From NCBI GenBank assembly GCA_018003015.1, contig JAGNEZ010000026.1, forward strand, positions 1 to 64,000: a DNA stretch of 64,000 bases, given 5' to 3'. This document shows positions 9,070-17,704 of this stretch, piece after piece (positions within the stretch are counted from its first letter, which is position 1; each line of letters begins with the position of its first letter). The stretch is from Phycisphaerae bacterium (GTDB lineage Bacteria > Planctomycetota > Phycisphaerae > UBA1845 > PWPN01). Under the pieces are notes generated by a model that searched no databases, was not told the origin of the DNA, and saw nothing but the letters and a program-made list of their open reading frames with translations. The position numbers and the translations under genes are program-made.

Positions 9070-9103
9070 CGGCAAGACGGGCAGGCCAACGCCCGCCTTG
9101 CCG
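9070..9103 (-). terminator. Long hairpin directly after the flagellin stop
   Basis: Two 13-base arms (9070-9082 and 9091-9103) pair with a single G-U wobble in the RNA and an 8-base loop, nine bases after the flagellin TAA. No T run follows, so it may be a stabilising 3'-end structure and not the terminator itself. Confidence 0.55.
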
Positions 9104-9111
9104 GTGAGAGC

Positions 9112-10539
9112 TTACTGCAGCAGAGCCAGAGCGTAGGTCTGCTGGGAGTTGGCCGTGCTCAGCATCGCGATGGCCGCGTTCAGCAGAGCAGTCTGCCGCT
9201 CGAGGTTGGCCGTCTCGGCTGCATAGTCCACACTGTCAATCTGGTTGACGGCCTCGGTCATGCCCTCCTGGGCGGCAGTCAGGGCATTGATCGTCGAGCC
9301 AACCTGGTACTTGTTGAAACTCCCGATGCGCGCCTGCATGTCAGAGACCTGCAGACTGGCCGCTCGGGCAATCTGCACCGCCTCGGAGTTGCTGGCGGTG
9401 AGCGAGTTCGCCCCGCCGCTCTTCAACGTACTCAGGTAGCCGCCGTTGGTCGCCAGATCGTACTGGCCGAGTTCCTGCGTGTTCAGGTAGCCCATACCGA
9501 TCGTGGCTCGCGTGGTGCTGTCCGTTCCCAGCTGGAAGGTGGCACCACCACCGGCCACAGTGATGGTTCGACTGGTTCCTGCCGTGTCGACGGCCAGGTT
9601 GAAGCTCAGGCTGATGCCGTTGCTGTTCACGAAGACCTTCGTGCCCTGGGCATTGGCCTTCTCGCCGTTGACCAGAACCTGGGCATCTCTGCCCGAGGTC
9701 TTGATCGTATTCGTGCCGTCCAGCTTGACGGCACCGTTGATCTTGGACACCGCCACGAAGGCGTCGGAACCCTTGGTCGTGGACATGAAAATCAGCCTCT
9801 TGCTGGCTGTCGTGCCGACGATGGCGCTTACCCCGGTCACTTCCTTCTGGGCATTGATCGCCGCACGCTGCTGGGCACTGGTGAGACCGGCCGACAGCGT
9901 GATCGTCGCGGTGCCGAGCTTGCCGGTAATCTGCAGCACGGTCGTGGCCGACAAGGTCACGGAGCTGGCGGCAGTGGCCGACGCGGCATAAGCGTAGGTG
10001 GCCGCTGCGGTCACATTCAGAGACAGCGAAACGTTGCCGCTCTGATTGGGATCGCGGGCGTAAACCCGGATGTCCTTGACCGACGGCGAACTGTTGGTGT
10101 AGGCGTTGATCCGGTTCTCGCCGTTGAAGATCTTCTGGCCGTTGAACTCGGCCTTGTTGATCAGGCGGTCAATCGAGGCGATCGACTGGTCAATCTGGGC
10201 CTGGTAGGCCATCTTTTCCTCGATCGAGACGCTCGAACCCTGGGCCTCCAGGACCATGCGCTCGATCTCGGAGGTGAGGGTGGCAACCTCGGTCAGGGTA
10301 TTGTCGGCCACGTCAAGCAGGGACTGAGTACGCTGATTGCTCTCGATGGCCGTGTTGATGGAGACCAACTCGGCGTTCAATGCGTTGAGCGCGATCAGGC
10401 CGGCCGGATCATCCGATCCCTTGTTGATCTTGTGATTGGTCGCCAGCCTCTGCATAGTGGTCGACTGCTCGTTCTGGATTCTGGAGATCGCGGAGAGGAT
10501 CTTGAAAGACGCAGCGTTCATACCAATTGTCATTGCCAT
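9112..10539 (-). CDS. fliC: Flagellin
   Basis: 475 residues, the filament subunit. The N-terminal D0/D1 region (residues 1-140) has RIQNEQSTTMQRLATNHKINKGSDDPAGL, the classical flagellin signature. The C-terminal D1/D0 region has SLQVSDMQARIGSFN and NLERQTALLNAAIAMLSTANSQQ. The middle holds a threonine/alanine-rich variable domain with flagellin-IN-like strands. Start ATG 10539 is fixed by the family N-terminus (MAMTIGMNAASF) and by AAAGGGG about 8 bases upstream. It is a single gene: no other motility gene is in the window except a PilZ protein at 13.9 kb. Its 3' region is unusually structured. Confidence 0.95.
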   Translation of the reverse strand: MAMTIGMNAASFKILSAISRIQNEQSTTMQRLATNHKINKGSDDPAGLIALNALNAELVSINTAIESNQRTQSLLDVADNTLTEVATLTSEIERMVLEAQGSSVSIEEKMAYQAQIDQSIASIDRLINKAEFNGQKIFNGENRINAYTNSSPSVKDIRVYARDPNQSGNVSLSLNVTAAATYAYAASATAASSVTLSATTVLQITGKLGTATITLSAGLTSAQQRAAINAQKEVTGVSAIVGTTASKRLIFMSTTKGSDAFVAVSKINGAVKLDGTNTIKTSGRDAQVLVNGEKANAQGTKVFVNSNGISLSFNLAVDTAGTSRTITVAGGGATFQLGTDSTTRATIGMGYLNTQELGQYDLATNGGYLSTLKSGGANSLTASNSEAVQIARAASLQVSDMQARIGSFNKYQVGSTINALTAAQEGMTEAVNQIDSVDYAAETANLERQTALLNAAIAMLSTANSQQTYALALLQ

Positions 10540-10764
10540 CTTCGTGCCCCTTTGCATTCGGCGAGGTCTAAAGGTCGGACAAACGGTAAGATATAACCGC
10601 GCTCCGCCAAACGGATTGGAGCCTTTTTTTGGGCGAATTCTGCACCTCGCTGCGCCGCCGCAAGTTGCGCGCGTGGCCTCACGCTTGACTCGAAGGTCCG
10701 GATTCCTTGCGGAACTCGAAGAGACCGGTATGATCGCAGGATCCAAATGCATGGGAGGATGGAT

Positions 10765-11592
10765 ATGGATCTCTCACTGGCCGGGTGGAGTCTGCATCGG
10801 CGCTTCCAGAACAAGGAGCGTCCGCTAAGCCTGCTCGACTATCCGGCAACGGCCCGCGATGAGTTCAAGATCGACCGGGTGGAACTGAACAGCCCATTCT
10901 TCGAGTATGCCAACCGCGATGCAACCGTCGGCGGCCCGTTCCGGCGAGGCTACATCCGAGAGTTGCGAGGCCGAGCCGACCAGGCGGGCGTCAAGATCGT
11001 GGCCATCGCCGTGGACGGGCACGGGGATCTGTCGGACCTGGACGCCCGACAGCGAGCCCAGGCCCTGGATCGTCACCGCAAGTGGTTCGATGCCTGCCAC
11101 GAACTGAACTGCCCTGCGTTCCGGGCCAACTCCGGGGGACCACGCGCCGGGGAGATCGGCGCGAACCACGTGGGCTGCTGCACGGAGTCCTTCGCCAAGC
11201 TGGCGGAATGGGCCGGCGAGGCGGGTGTGACCGTGCTCATGGAGAACCACTGGGGACTCTCGGCCGATCCGGACCGGTTGGTCGCCGTCATCCGGAACGT
11301 GGCCAGTGACGCGTTGGGGGCCCTCGCGGATTTCCGGAACTTCCCCCCAACGGTCGATCCGTACACCGCCCTGGCCAGGATCGCCCCTTGGACTCGTTAC
11401 GTGCACGCCAAGTTCTTGAGCTTCAACGCGCAGAGCGAGGATCCGGACTTCGACACCGCCCGGGTCATGGGCATCTTCCGGGACGCGGGCTATCGGGGCT
11501 TGTTCGGCATTGAGTTCGAGGGAGCGGGAGATGACCACGACGGCGTGTTACGCAGCCGTGATCTGCTCGAGCGCTATGCCTATACCCTGTAG
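10765..11592 (+). CDS. Sugar phosphate isomerase/epimerase-like TIM barrel protein
   Basis: 275 residues of the AP-endonuclease-2/xylose-isomerase-like fold. Family landmarks are VTVLMENHWG, HAKFLSFN and FGIEFEGAGDDHDG, which place metal-binding Glu, His and Glu at barrel strand ends. The exact substrate cannot be read from sequence; related proteins handle inositols or keto-sugars. Start ATG 10765 is chosen because GGGAGG (10753-10758) sits six bases upstream; ATGs at 10747 and 10759 overlap that site. It is divergent from flagellin. Confidence 0.8.
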   Translation: MDLSLAGWSLHRRFQNKERPLSLLDYPATARDEFKIDRVELNSPFFEYANRDATVGGPFRRGYIRELRGRADQAGVKIVAIAVDGHGDLSDLDARQRAQALDRHRKWFDACHELNCPAFRANSGGPRAGEIGANHVGCCTESFAKLAEWAGEAGVTVLMENHWGLSADPDRLVAVIRNVASDALGALADFRNFPPTVDPYTALARIAPWTRYVHAKFLSFNAQSEDPDFDTARVMGIFRDAGYRGLFGIEFEGAGDDHDGVLRSRDLLERYAYTL

Positions 11593-11761
11593 CCTCGGCC
11601 CGGCAGTCCAGGTCCGGATATCGGCGGGCTCGTTGCGTTCAGGTGACTTCACACCTACACTAGCCCGCCGCCAGCATGACAGGATCATTGAATCGCTGGC
11701 GGGACATTGCCGAAAACGGACTACAGGTTACTGATGGTCGATGGTCCATTGAGGAGTCATC

Positions 11762-12304
11762 ATGGCGAATTACGCACTGCTGTCCGCCAACGGGGGTGAT
11801 CGTCCGGGAATCGTGGCCGCCATCACGGCCGTGCTGCTCGAGAGCGACTGCAACATCGAAGATTCTCAGATGGCTCGCCTGGGGCCGGAGTTCGCCTGCA
11901 TGTTGGTGATTCGCATGCCCGAGGGCATGGTGAGCCATCAGCTCGAGACTCGGCTGGCGGGCGTTATCACCGAGCTGGGACTGCGGTTGAGGGTCCAGGA
12001 TCTTCGCCCCGAGGAGGCCAGCGAGACCCGATCCGATCAGCCCAAGCACCTCATCCACGTGTACGGTGCCGATCGCAAGGGCATTGTGCATCGCATCAGT
12101 CGACATCTGGCCGAACGCAGTGTGAATATCACCAACCTCCAGACGGAGGTTATTCATCATGAGACCCCGCTCTACGTCATGATGATCGAGGTCGAGATCC
12201 CGCCCTTTGTCGATGCGGCCCGCCTCCAGGACGAGCTTTCCGGGCTCGGCCGGCAGATCGACGTGGTCGTGTCGATGAAACCCAAGGACGACGCCAGATT
12301 CTGA
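11762..12304 (+). CDS. Tandem ACT-domain protein, GcvR-like regulator
   Basis: 180 residues consisting of two ACT domains: residues 1-80 (LLSANGGDRPGIVAAITAVLLESDCNIEDSQM) and about 95-175 (HVYGADRKGIVHRISRHLAERSVNITNL). Each begins with the DRPGI/DRKGI loop that binds amino acids. GcvR in gamma-proteobacteria is a glycine-responsive antagonist of GcvA; here no gcv gene is near, so a sensory role is inferred and the ligand is unknown. GAGGAG lies 7-8 bases before ATG 11762. Confidence 0.8.
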   Translation: MANYALLSANGGDRPGIVAAITAVLLESDCNIEDSQMARLGPEFACMLVIRMPEGMVSHQLETRLAGVITELGLRLRVQDLRPEEASETRSDQPKHLIHVYGADRKGIVHRISRHLAERSVNITNLQTEVIHHETPLYVMMIEVEIPPFVDAARLQDELSGLGRQIDVVVSMKPKDDARF

Positions 12305-12349
12305 TCGTCCCACGCCCCGGAGCACGGGACAAAGGGCCAGAGACGCGCG

Positions 12350-12379
12350 ACCCCCGGGGACAAGGCCCATCGGGGGTTT
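12350..12379 (+). terminator. Terminator-like hairpin after the ACT-domain gene
   Basis: The stem ACCCCCG (12350-12356) pairs perfectly with CGGGGGT (12371-12377), followed by TTC. The loop is 14 bases and the T run is short, so efficiency is uncertain. Confidence 0.45.
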
Positions 12380-12436
12380 CACTTTCAGCCGGAATCACGG
12401 CAATAGCTGGCCTCGACCGGCGTCTATATTCATATC

Positions 12437-12643
12437 ATGACCGCTGAGTCCTTCGAAACGATCGAGACCGCGACCTTGGGGGTGAAAAGCCCGGCCTTCC
12501 CCGAAAACCGCCGGTTTGCCGCAGATGGCGGCGTCGGAAACCGTTTCCCCGTTGTCGAGACCGGCGATCCCGACTACTTCCCCTCCGGTCTGTCACCCAT
12601 CGCAGAACTCGCCTGGGAACTGGGGCTGGTCGACCCGGACTGA
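12437..12643 (+). CDS. Small protein of unknown function, possibly leaderless
   Basis: 68 residues, acidic, with no recognised domain. The second half is rich in Gly, Pro and Asp and ends with an amphipathic helix-like LAELAWELGL-type stretch. A TATATT word at 12425-12430 stands six bases before the ATG, the spacing expected if transcription starts on the start codon, and no Shine-Dalgarno is present. It is independent of the flanking genes. It could be a chance frame in GC-rich DNA; the clean fit between the terminator hairpin and the next gene is the main support. Confidence 0.4.
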   Translation: MTAESFETIETATLGVKSPAFPENRRFAADGGVGNRFPVVETGDPDYFPSGLSPIAELAWELGLVDPD

Positions 12644-12757
12644 TGCTCGTCAAGGCATGGCTGGCGTCGCACGTTCGATCTCGCTACATTATCGCTGCCA
12701 TCAGAACAGGCCGCCGGCCTGTCGAGCCGACGGCGTTCATAGCGGGAGTGACTGAAC

Positions 12758-13588
12758 ATGCCGACGCTCAGCGCATTTGCCGACGAGGTGAGCCAGGATC
12801 CCCAACTCCAGATGGATACCCTGAGTGCCAATGGCATCCGGTACATCGAGTTGCGCGGCGCCTGTGGCCTTAACGTCCTGAAGCTGTCCGACGCGCAGTG
12901 TGTGGACTTGAGGAAGCAGTTTGCCGATCGAGGCTTTGGCGTTTCGTGTATTGCCTCGCCGATCGGCAAGGTTCGTCTCGACGATGACTACCGCCAGCAT
13001 TTCGACGAGTTCAAGCACGCGGTCGATCTGGCAGAGCTGTTCGGCTGCCGATATATCCGCATTTTCAGCTACTATGCCCCGGCAGGAAAGGACATCGCCG
13101 ACTGTCGGGCCCAGGTGGTCGACCGGCTCAATGAGAAGGTGGACTATGTCGCCAACCGCAACGTGACCTTGGTGCTGGAAAACGAGAAGAACCTGTTCGG
13201 AGCGCTGCCCGAACGCTGTGTGTACCTGTTTGCGGCCGTCCGGTCCAAGAAGCTCGTGGGAGCCTTCGACCCGGCGAACTTCGTGAACATGAACGTCCCC
13301 GACGTCTATAGCACCTGTTGGGTGCCTTTGCGTCCGTTTGTCGGCTACTTCCACATCAAGGACTTTCGGTACGGCGAGGAGGAGCGGGCGGTTCCGGCCG
13401 GCCAGGGGGACGGCTGTATTCCAGCGATTCTGAAAGATGCCGCCGCTGACGGCTACGACGGGTTCCTGGCCTTGGAGCCCCATTTGGCCAAAGCGGAGCA
13501 CTCCACCGGGCAAACCGGGCCCGAGTTGTTCAAGGTCGCCGCCGATGCGCTCAAGTCAATCTGTGCCGATATCGGCTGGCGGGTCTGA
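12758..13588 (+). CDS. Sugar phosphate isomerase/epimerase-like TIM barrel protein
   Basis: 276 residues of the xylose-isomerase-like TIM barrel family (AP_endonuc_2). Strand-end motifs include GIRYIELRG, VTLVLENEKN, VGAFDPANFVN, FHIKDFR and LALEPHL, giving a plausible Glu-Asp-His-Glu metal site. The substrate is unknown; many planctomycetal paralogues exist. GGGAG lies about 10 bases before ATG 12758. It is not closely similar to the TIM barrel at 10.8 kb and is not in an operon with it. Confidence 0.85.
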   Translation: MPTLSAFADEVSQDPQLQMDTLSANGIRYIELRGACGLNVLKLSDAQCVDLRKQFADRGFGVSCIASPIGKVRLDDDYRQHFDEFKHAVDLAELFGCRYIRIFSYYAPAGKDIADCRAQVVDRLNEKVDYVANRNVTLVLENEKNLFGALPERCVYLFAAVRSKKLVGAFDPANFVNMNVPDVYSTCWVPLRPFVGYFHIKDFRYGEEERAVPAGQGDGCIPAILKDAAADGYDGFLALEPHLAKAEHSTGQTGPELFKVAADALKSICADIGWRV

Positions 13589-13889
13589 TCCCTCCCGGCG
13601 TTGCGTCAGAACAACCGTTTCCTAAGTGTCCTGATAATCTAACGTTATGACTTGCGGGGATGGTCTGGTCACAGGGGCCTGTTGTAGCCAGGCAACATGG
13701 AATCCGTCGTGGCCTTTCGACGGTATTTCGTCTCGCGGCCGCTCTGTCGCTTTAAACCTTTGTCCGGCATTAGGTTAAGCCTGGGCCGGGAATCCCGCTG
13801 GTCGTCGTGGCCCGCTGGCCTGGCGCTTGCGTGGTGTGGGTCGAGGTGCCGTAGGATGTAGGTTTCCTTGGGGGGGATAGGGAGCAGGC
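13589..13889. other. 301-bp gap without a recognised gene
   Basis: Spacer between the TIM-barrel and PilZ genes. An imperfect inverted repeat (GCTTTAAACCT near 13750 and AGGTTAAGC near 13771) and a short GCCTG/CAGGC hairpin near 13680 are the only structures seen. No coding frame is convincing. Confidence 0.4.
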
Positions 13890-14267
13890 GTGGTGGTCAG
13901 CCAGTTCCAGCAGAGCGACCGGCGGCTGCATCGCCGGCTGGTGATCAAGTTGCCGGTGGAGTGCCGGGCCAAGACGGATGACCGGGAACCCGTGCTACGG
14001 GCCGTGACCGGGAACATCAGTACAGGGGGTGTCTTCTTCGAGACAGAGCTCTCCAACGGGACCGTCCCCCCGGCGCCCGACACGATGCTGGATCTGCGTC
14101 TGCTCGTTCCTCCGGGCGAAGGTCATTTCCCTTACGAAGGTCGGGTGCAGTGTACCGCTCGGGTGGTGCGCAGCGCCGAACTCAGGGCCAGCGAGCACGA
14201 CGGTATCCTGCGCAGGCATATCGGCGTGGCCGCTCGATTCTGCGAGCCCCTTCGACTCGATTTCTGA
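13890..14267 (+). CDS. PilZ-domain protein
   Basis: 125 residues forming one PilZ domain, the family that binds cyclic di-GMP. The basic N-terminal motif is RRLHRRLVIKLPVE and the second motif is TGNISTGGVFFE, matching RxxxR and (D/N)xSxxG. The effector partner is unknown; motility and exopolysaccharide control are typical. The start is GTG 13890, preceded by GGGAGC about four bases upstream. It converges on the membrane protein gene with only 12 bp between stops. Confidence 0.82.
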   Translation: MVVSQFQQSDRRLHRRLVIKLPVECRAKTDDREPVLRAVTGNISTGGVFFETELSNGTVPPAPDTMLDLRLLVPPGEGHFPYEGRVQCTARVVRSAELRASEHDGILRRHIGVAARFCEPLRLDF

Positions 14268-14279
14268 TCTATGGGTCAT

Positions 14280-16409
14280 TTAGCCTGGGCCGGCCGCGTG
14301 CGTATCCTTCGGCACGCGGTAGATCCGGGAAGGCAGCGTTCGGCGTGGCCGTCTTGGATCCAGCTCATCGTCGTAGATCAACTCGAGGTTGCGAGCCGTG
14401 TCCCAGCCTTCAGGGAACGGGGCTCGAAGGTAGACGTATTCGATACCAGCCTGCTCGAGTTCGGCGATGGACGGTCGCAGGTCAGGAAACAGGGATCCGG
14501 CCGTGAGGGAGTCGATGACGTCATTCCGCAATCCGCGGCCGTAGAGAGGGTAATTCAGGGCCCGAGCGTTGGTGGCCAGACTGACGAGGCGTGATCCGGC
14601 GGGTAAGGTGTCGATGGTGCTGGGGACACGATAGAAGGCGGCGCGGGACATGTCGCCGGTGTGCAGGCGGTAGAGCAGGGAGTCGAGTGGTCCGGCCAGC
14701 GTGCAGATGCAGGCTGTCCCGGTGGCGGCGGCGAGGACCGCAGCGGTGATGCGTGGTCGCCGGCGATGGAGGTGGGCAATAGCCAGCGAAGCCCAGCACA
14801 AGGCCAGCAGGTGGTAGATCATTCCGTAGCGGGTGCGAAACTGGAGGACCAGCACCAATGCAACCAGCATCGCCAGGGCAAGTCCGGCGATCACCGCCCG
14901 ATTGGGGCGGGCCAGGGCCTGTCGGCGGGCCGCGCTGGACAGGCCGACTGCGAGGATTCCGGCGAGGATGATCGCGACCGAGAGGGGGGGGAAGTCGCTC
15001 TCGTAGCCGTCAACGCTGAGGATGGCGAGCCCGATCCTGCCGGGAAGTCGGGCCAGGTTTGGCGGCGAGGTGAGCTGGTCCCGAAGCGAGGGACGGTCGA
15101 TCAGTCTCTCGGGGCTGACCCCGGGCAGCACTTCATGGCCGGCGATGCTCAGTCGCAGGGGATAGAGGGGATTACCGGCCTCGACCGAGGCGCGGACGAA
15201 CCAGAAGGCGGAGCATGCCGCCAGTCCCGCCAGGAAGAGAGGGGCCAGCGTTCGCAGGCACCGTCGGTCGTCGGCTCGGCGCACACGGAGCACGCCGAGA
15301 ATGACGGTCGCCAGCAGGGCAAGGAGCCAGAACACCGGCTTGGAGCCGCAGGATATGCCTAGGGCGAGACCTCCAAGAAGCGCCAGGAGACGCTTCTGGC
15401 CGGGAATTCGACCGGGTTCGCTGCCGATCATCAGGGCGAGGATGCCCGCCGCCAGGAACGCCGTGCCGAAGAGATCGATGAAGCTCTTGCACATCTGGTC
15501 GGCGACGACCTCGGACACCAGGACACCGATGACCGCGGTGGCGGCGGCGAACCGGGATCCCTGCACATGTCGCACCAGTCCCCAGGTCGTCGCGGCTGCG
15601 AGCAGGCCGGCGGGGAACAGGGCAATCCCGGCCACGGACTCGAGTCCTCCGCGAAGAAACCACCAGATGATCACCTCTCCGTTGGAGGGCAGGGCGTACT
15701 GCCAGAATTCCGGCTGCATGATCAGGGCATCGGCCCGCATCCACTTGACCACCAGTGGCAGGTGGTAGCGCAGGGCGTCGCCGCCGCCGATGGGGGGGCC
15801 GGAGAGGGCCATGAGCAGGCAGATGCCATGAGCACTCAGGACGAAGGCCAGCGGCAGCCTCGTGCCGCTGGGCAGCCACCGGCGGTTTCGGCAGACCGCG
15901 GGGCAGGCGACCGCTGGCTGGCGGCGGGCCAGGAGCCGGCCGGAGAGCCACAGCATCAGCATGAAGATGGCGGAGATCGCGGGAATGGGCATCCCGGGAA
16001 TCCAGCCGAACAGTCGGGCGAAGGCCAAAACCTGAACCGATACCAGGAACGCGCTGGTGGTGATGATCATGGCCAGGGCCCAGCATGTCGGGCGGTCCGC
16101 GTCGGGGAGCCAGCGGTCTTCCAAGATGCGGCTGAGCGGCCAAGTGCTCCACAGCCCGACGAGGGCCACGAGGGCCACGATGGGTCCGGTTACGGGATCA
16201 ATGCCTGTGAGCCAGTCTCCGGAGAGTGGCCAGCGAGGACGGAGATGGACGAGGCCGGCCAGCGTCCAGTACGCGGTTCTGAAGGTGGAAGAATGGAGGA
16301 CGAAGACGACCACGGTGGCGGCCATAGCGGCCAGCATGACGCCGCTGACGAGGTGGTTTCGTCCAGGGCGAGGAGCGGTCGCTGCGATGGTGGCCGGCGG
16401 GGTGATCAT
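14280..16409 (-). CDS. Large polytopic membrane protein, GT-C/ArnT-like glycosyltransferase candidate
   Basis: 709 residues. About 12 hydrophobic helices span residues 15-560, followed by a soluble C-terminal domain of about 130 residues (residues 575-709). The loop GGGDALRYHLPLVVKWM after a membrane segment resembles the acidic first-loop motif of lipid-linked-sugar GT-C enzymes. I recognise no exact family. It lies downstream of and on the same strand as the ABC efflux genes, 68 bp away, but the functional link is unclear. Confidence 0.6.
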   Translation of the reverse strand: MITPPATIAATAPRPGRNHLVSGVMLAAMAATVVVFVLHSSTFRTAYWTLAGLVHLRPRWPLSGDWLTGIDPVTGPIVALVALVGLWSTWPLSRILEDRWLPDADRPTCWALAMIITTSAFLVSVQVLAFARLFGWIPGMPIPAISAIFMLMLWLSGRLLARRQPAVACPAVCRNRRWLPSGTRLPLAFVLSAHGICLLMALSGPPIGGGDALRYHLPLVVKWMRADALIMQPEFWQYALPSNGEVIIWWFLRGGLESVAGIALFPAGLLAAATTWGLVRHVQGSRFAAATAVIGVLVSEVVADQMCKSFIDLFGTAFLAAGILALMIGSEPGRIPGQKRLLALLGGLALGISCGSKPVFWLLALLATVILGVLRVRRADDRRCLRTLAPLFLAGLAACSAFWFVRASVEAGNPLYPLRLSIAGHEVLPGVSPERLIDRPSLRDQLTSPPNLARLPGRIGLAILSVDGYESDFPPLSVAIILAGILAVGLSSAARRQALARPNRAVIAGLALAMLVALVLVLQFRTRYGMIYHLLALCWASLAIAHLHRRRPRITAAVLAAATGTACICTLAGPLDSLLYRLHTGDMSRAAFYRVPSTIDTLPAGSRLVSLATNARALNYPLYGRGLRNDVIDSLTAGSLFPDLRPSIAELEQAGIEYVYLRAPFPEGWDTARNLELIYDDELDPRRPRRTLPSRIYRVPKDTHAAGPG

Positions 16410-16477
16410 GTGCGTTCAGGGAGGTTATCGGCCCTGTGCGGGGCGGTCTTTAGGTTGCGGTGACGGGCCGGGCTGGT

Positions 16478-17704
16478 TCAGTCGTGCCGCAGAGACTCGA
16501 CCGGCTTGAGGGAGGAAGCCCGCCGGGCCGGAAGCAGGCCGAAGAGCAGGCCGATCGCCACGGCGAAGCCAAAGGGACCGCCGATGAGCGGCACGGAGAA
16601 GATGGCCGGCCAGCCGGTGAGGTGCGAAATCGCGATACTCCCGACGAAGCCCATGAGGACGCCGAGGATGCCGCCGACGCCCGCCAGCGTCGCGGACTCG
16701 ATGATGAACTGGCTGAGGATCATGCGCTGGGTGGCCCCGACGGCCATGCGGATGCCGATCTCCCGGGTTCGCTCCATCACCGTGACCAGCATGATGTTCA
16801 TGATGCCGATCCCGCCGACCAGGAGGCTGATGGCCGCGATGCTTACCAGCAGAGCGGTCATGACATTCGATGTGCTCTCGGCCATTTCCGCGTATTCCTC
16901 GATCGACTTAATGATGAAGTCGTCCGGTTCGCTTTCGCCCAGACGGTGGCGCTGGCGGAGCAGGCCCTTGATCTGGGTGATGGCCAGGTCGATCTGGTTC
17001 TCATCGACGGCTGAGGCGACGAACGCCTGGGGTCGATCACCGCCCGCCAGATGGCGAAAGAAGGTATTGAGAGGGACGACCACGGTGTCGTCCTGGTCCT
17101 CTCCGAGCGGATTCTGACCCTTGGTTTCGAGCAGGCCGACGATCTCGATGAGCGTGCCCTTGAGACGGATCCGCTGGCCGACCGGATCCATGTCGCCGAA
17201 GAGTTGCTCGCTGGTGGTCTTGCCGATGAGACAGACCTTGGCGGCCGTGTCATCGTCGCTGGGCTCGAGTTCGCGCCCGCTCTCGACGTTCCAGGCGCGG
17301 ATGGCGGTGTACCGGCAGCTGGCCCCGGTGACCGGGGCGGGCCAGTTGCCCAATTCGCTGACCGCCTGGCAGATGATGCGGGCGACGGGGGCACAATGCG
17401 AAACCGCCGAGCATTCTCGTTCGATGGCCTGGGTGTCTTCGATGGTGAGGGTGACGGCCGATCCGGTTCCGGCCTTGACGCCGCTGGCACTGGTCGAGCC
17501 TGGCACGCCGATGATCATGTTGCTGCCGAGGTTGGCGATCTGCCCCTGGATTTTCTTCTTGGCTCCCTGGCTGATCGACACGACCGAGATGATCGCTCCG
17601 ACACCGATGATGACGCCGAACATGGTCAGGAAGCTGCGGGTTCGGTGGCGGCTCATCTCGCGGAAGGCGATGTGGAAGCTCTCGATGAAGAGTGCCCAGT
17701 TCAT
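16478..17704 (-). CDS. MacB/FtsX-type ABC transporter permease
   Basis: 408 residues. Layout is one N-terminal membrane helix after a cytoplasmic start (RSFLTMFGVIIGVGAIISVVS), a periplasmic MacB-PCD domain (about residues 50-270), and three C-terminal helices. The FtsX coupling motif reads ERTREIGIRMAVGAT. It pairs with the ATPase upstream: the ATPase stop and this start share one base (TGATG at 17706-17702), implying translational coupling. Substrates of MacAB-type pumps are peptides, lipids or macrolides; specificity cannot be read. Confidence 0.9.
   Translation of the reverse strand: MNWALFIESFHIAFREMSRHRTRSFLTMFGVIIGVGAIISVVSISQGAKKKIQGQIANLGSNMIIGVPGSTSASGVKAGTGSAVTLTIEDTQAIERECSAVSHCAPVARIICQAVSELGNWPAPVTGASCRYTAIRAWNVESGRELEPSDDDTAAKVCLIGKTTSEQLFGDMDPVGQRIRLKGTLIEIVGLLETKGQNPLGEDQDDTVVVPLNTFFRHLAGGDRPQAFVASAVDENQIDLAITQIKGLLRQRHRLGESEPDDFIIKSIEEYAEMAESTSNVMTALLVSIAAISLLVGGIGIMNIMLVTVMERTREIGIRMAVGATQRMILSQFIIESATLAGVGGILGVLMGFVGSIAISHLTGWPAIFSVPLIGGPFGFAVAIGLLFGLLPARRASSLKPVESLRHD

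Noticed and set aside
8863-10596. 577-codon plus-strand frame opposite flagellin
   Set aside because: Antisense shadow of the flagellin gene; flagellin signatures on the minus strand are unambiguous.
10540-10764. tRNA-like or sigma-28 promoter signals upstream of flagellin
   Set aside because: No cloverleaf could be built, and no TAAA-N15-GCCGATAA-type promoter is visible; the T run at 10624 lacks an adjacent stem.
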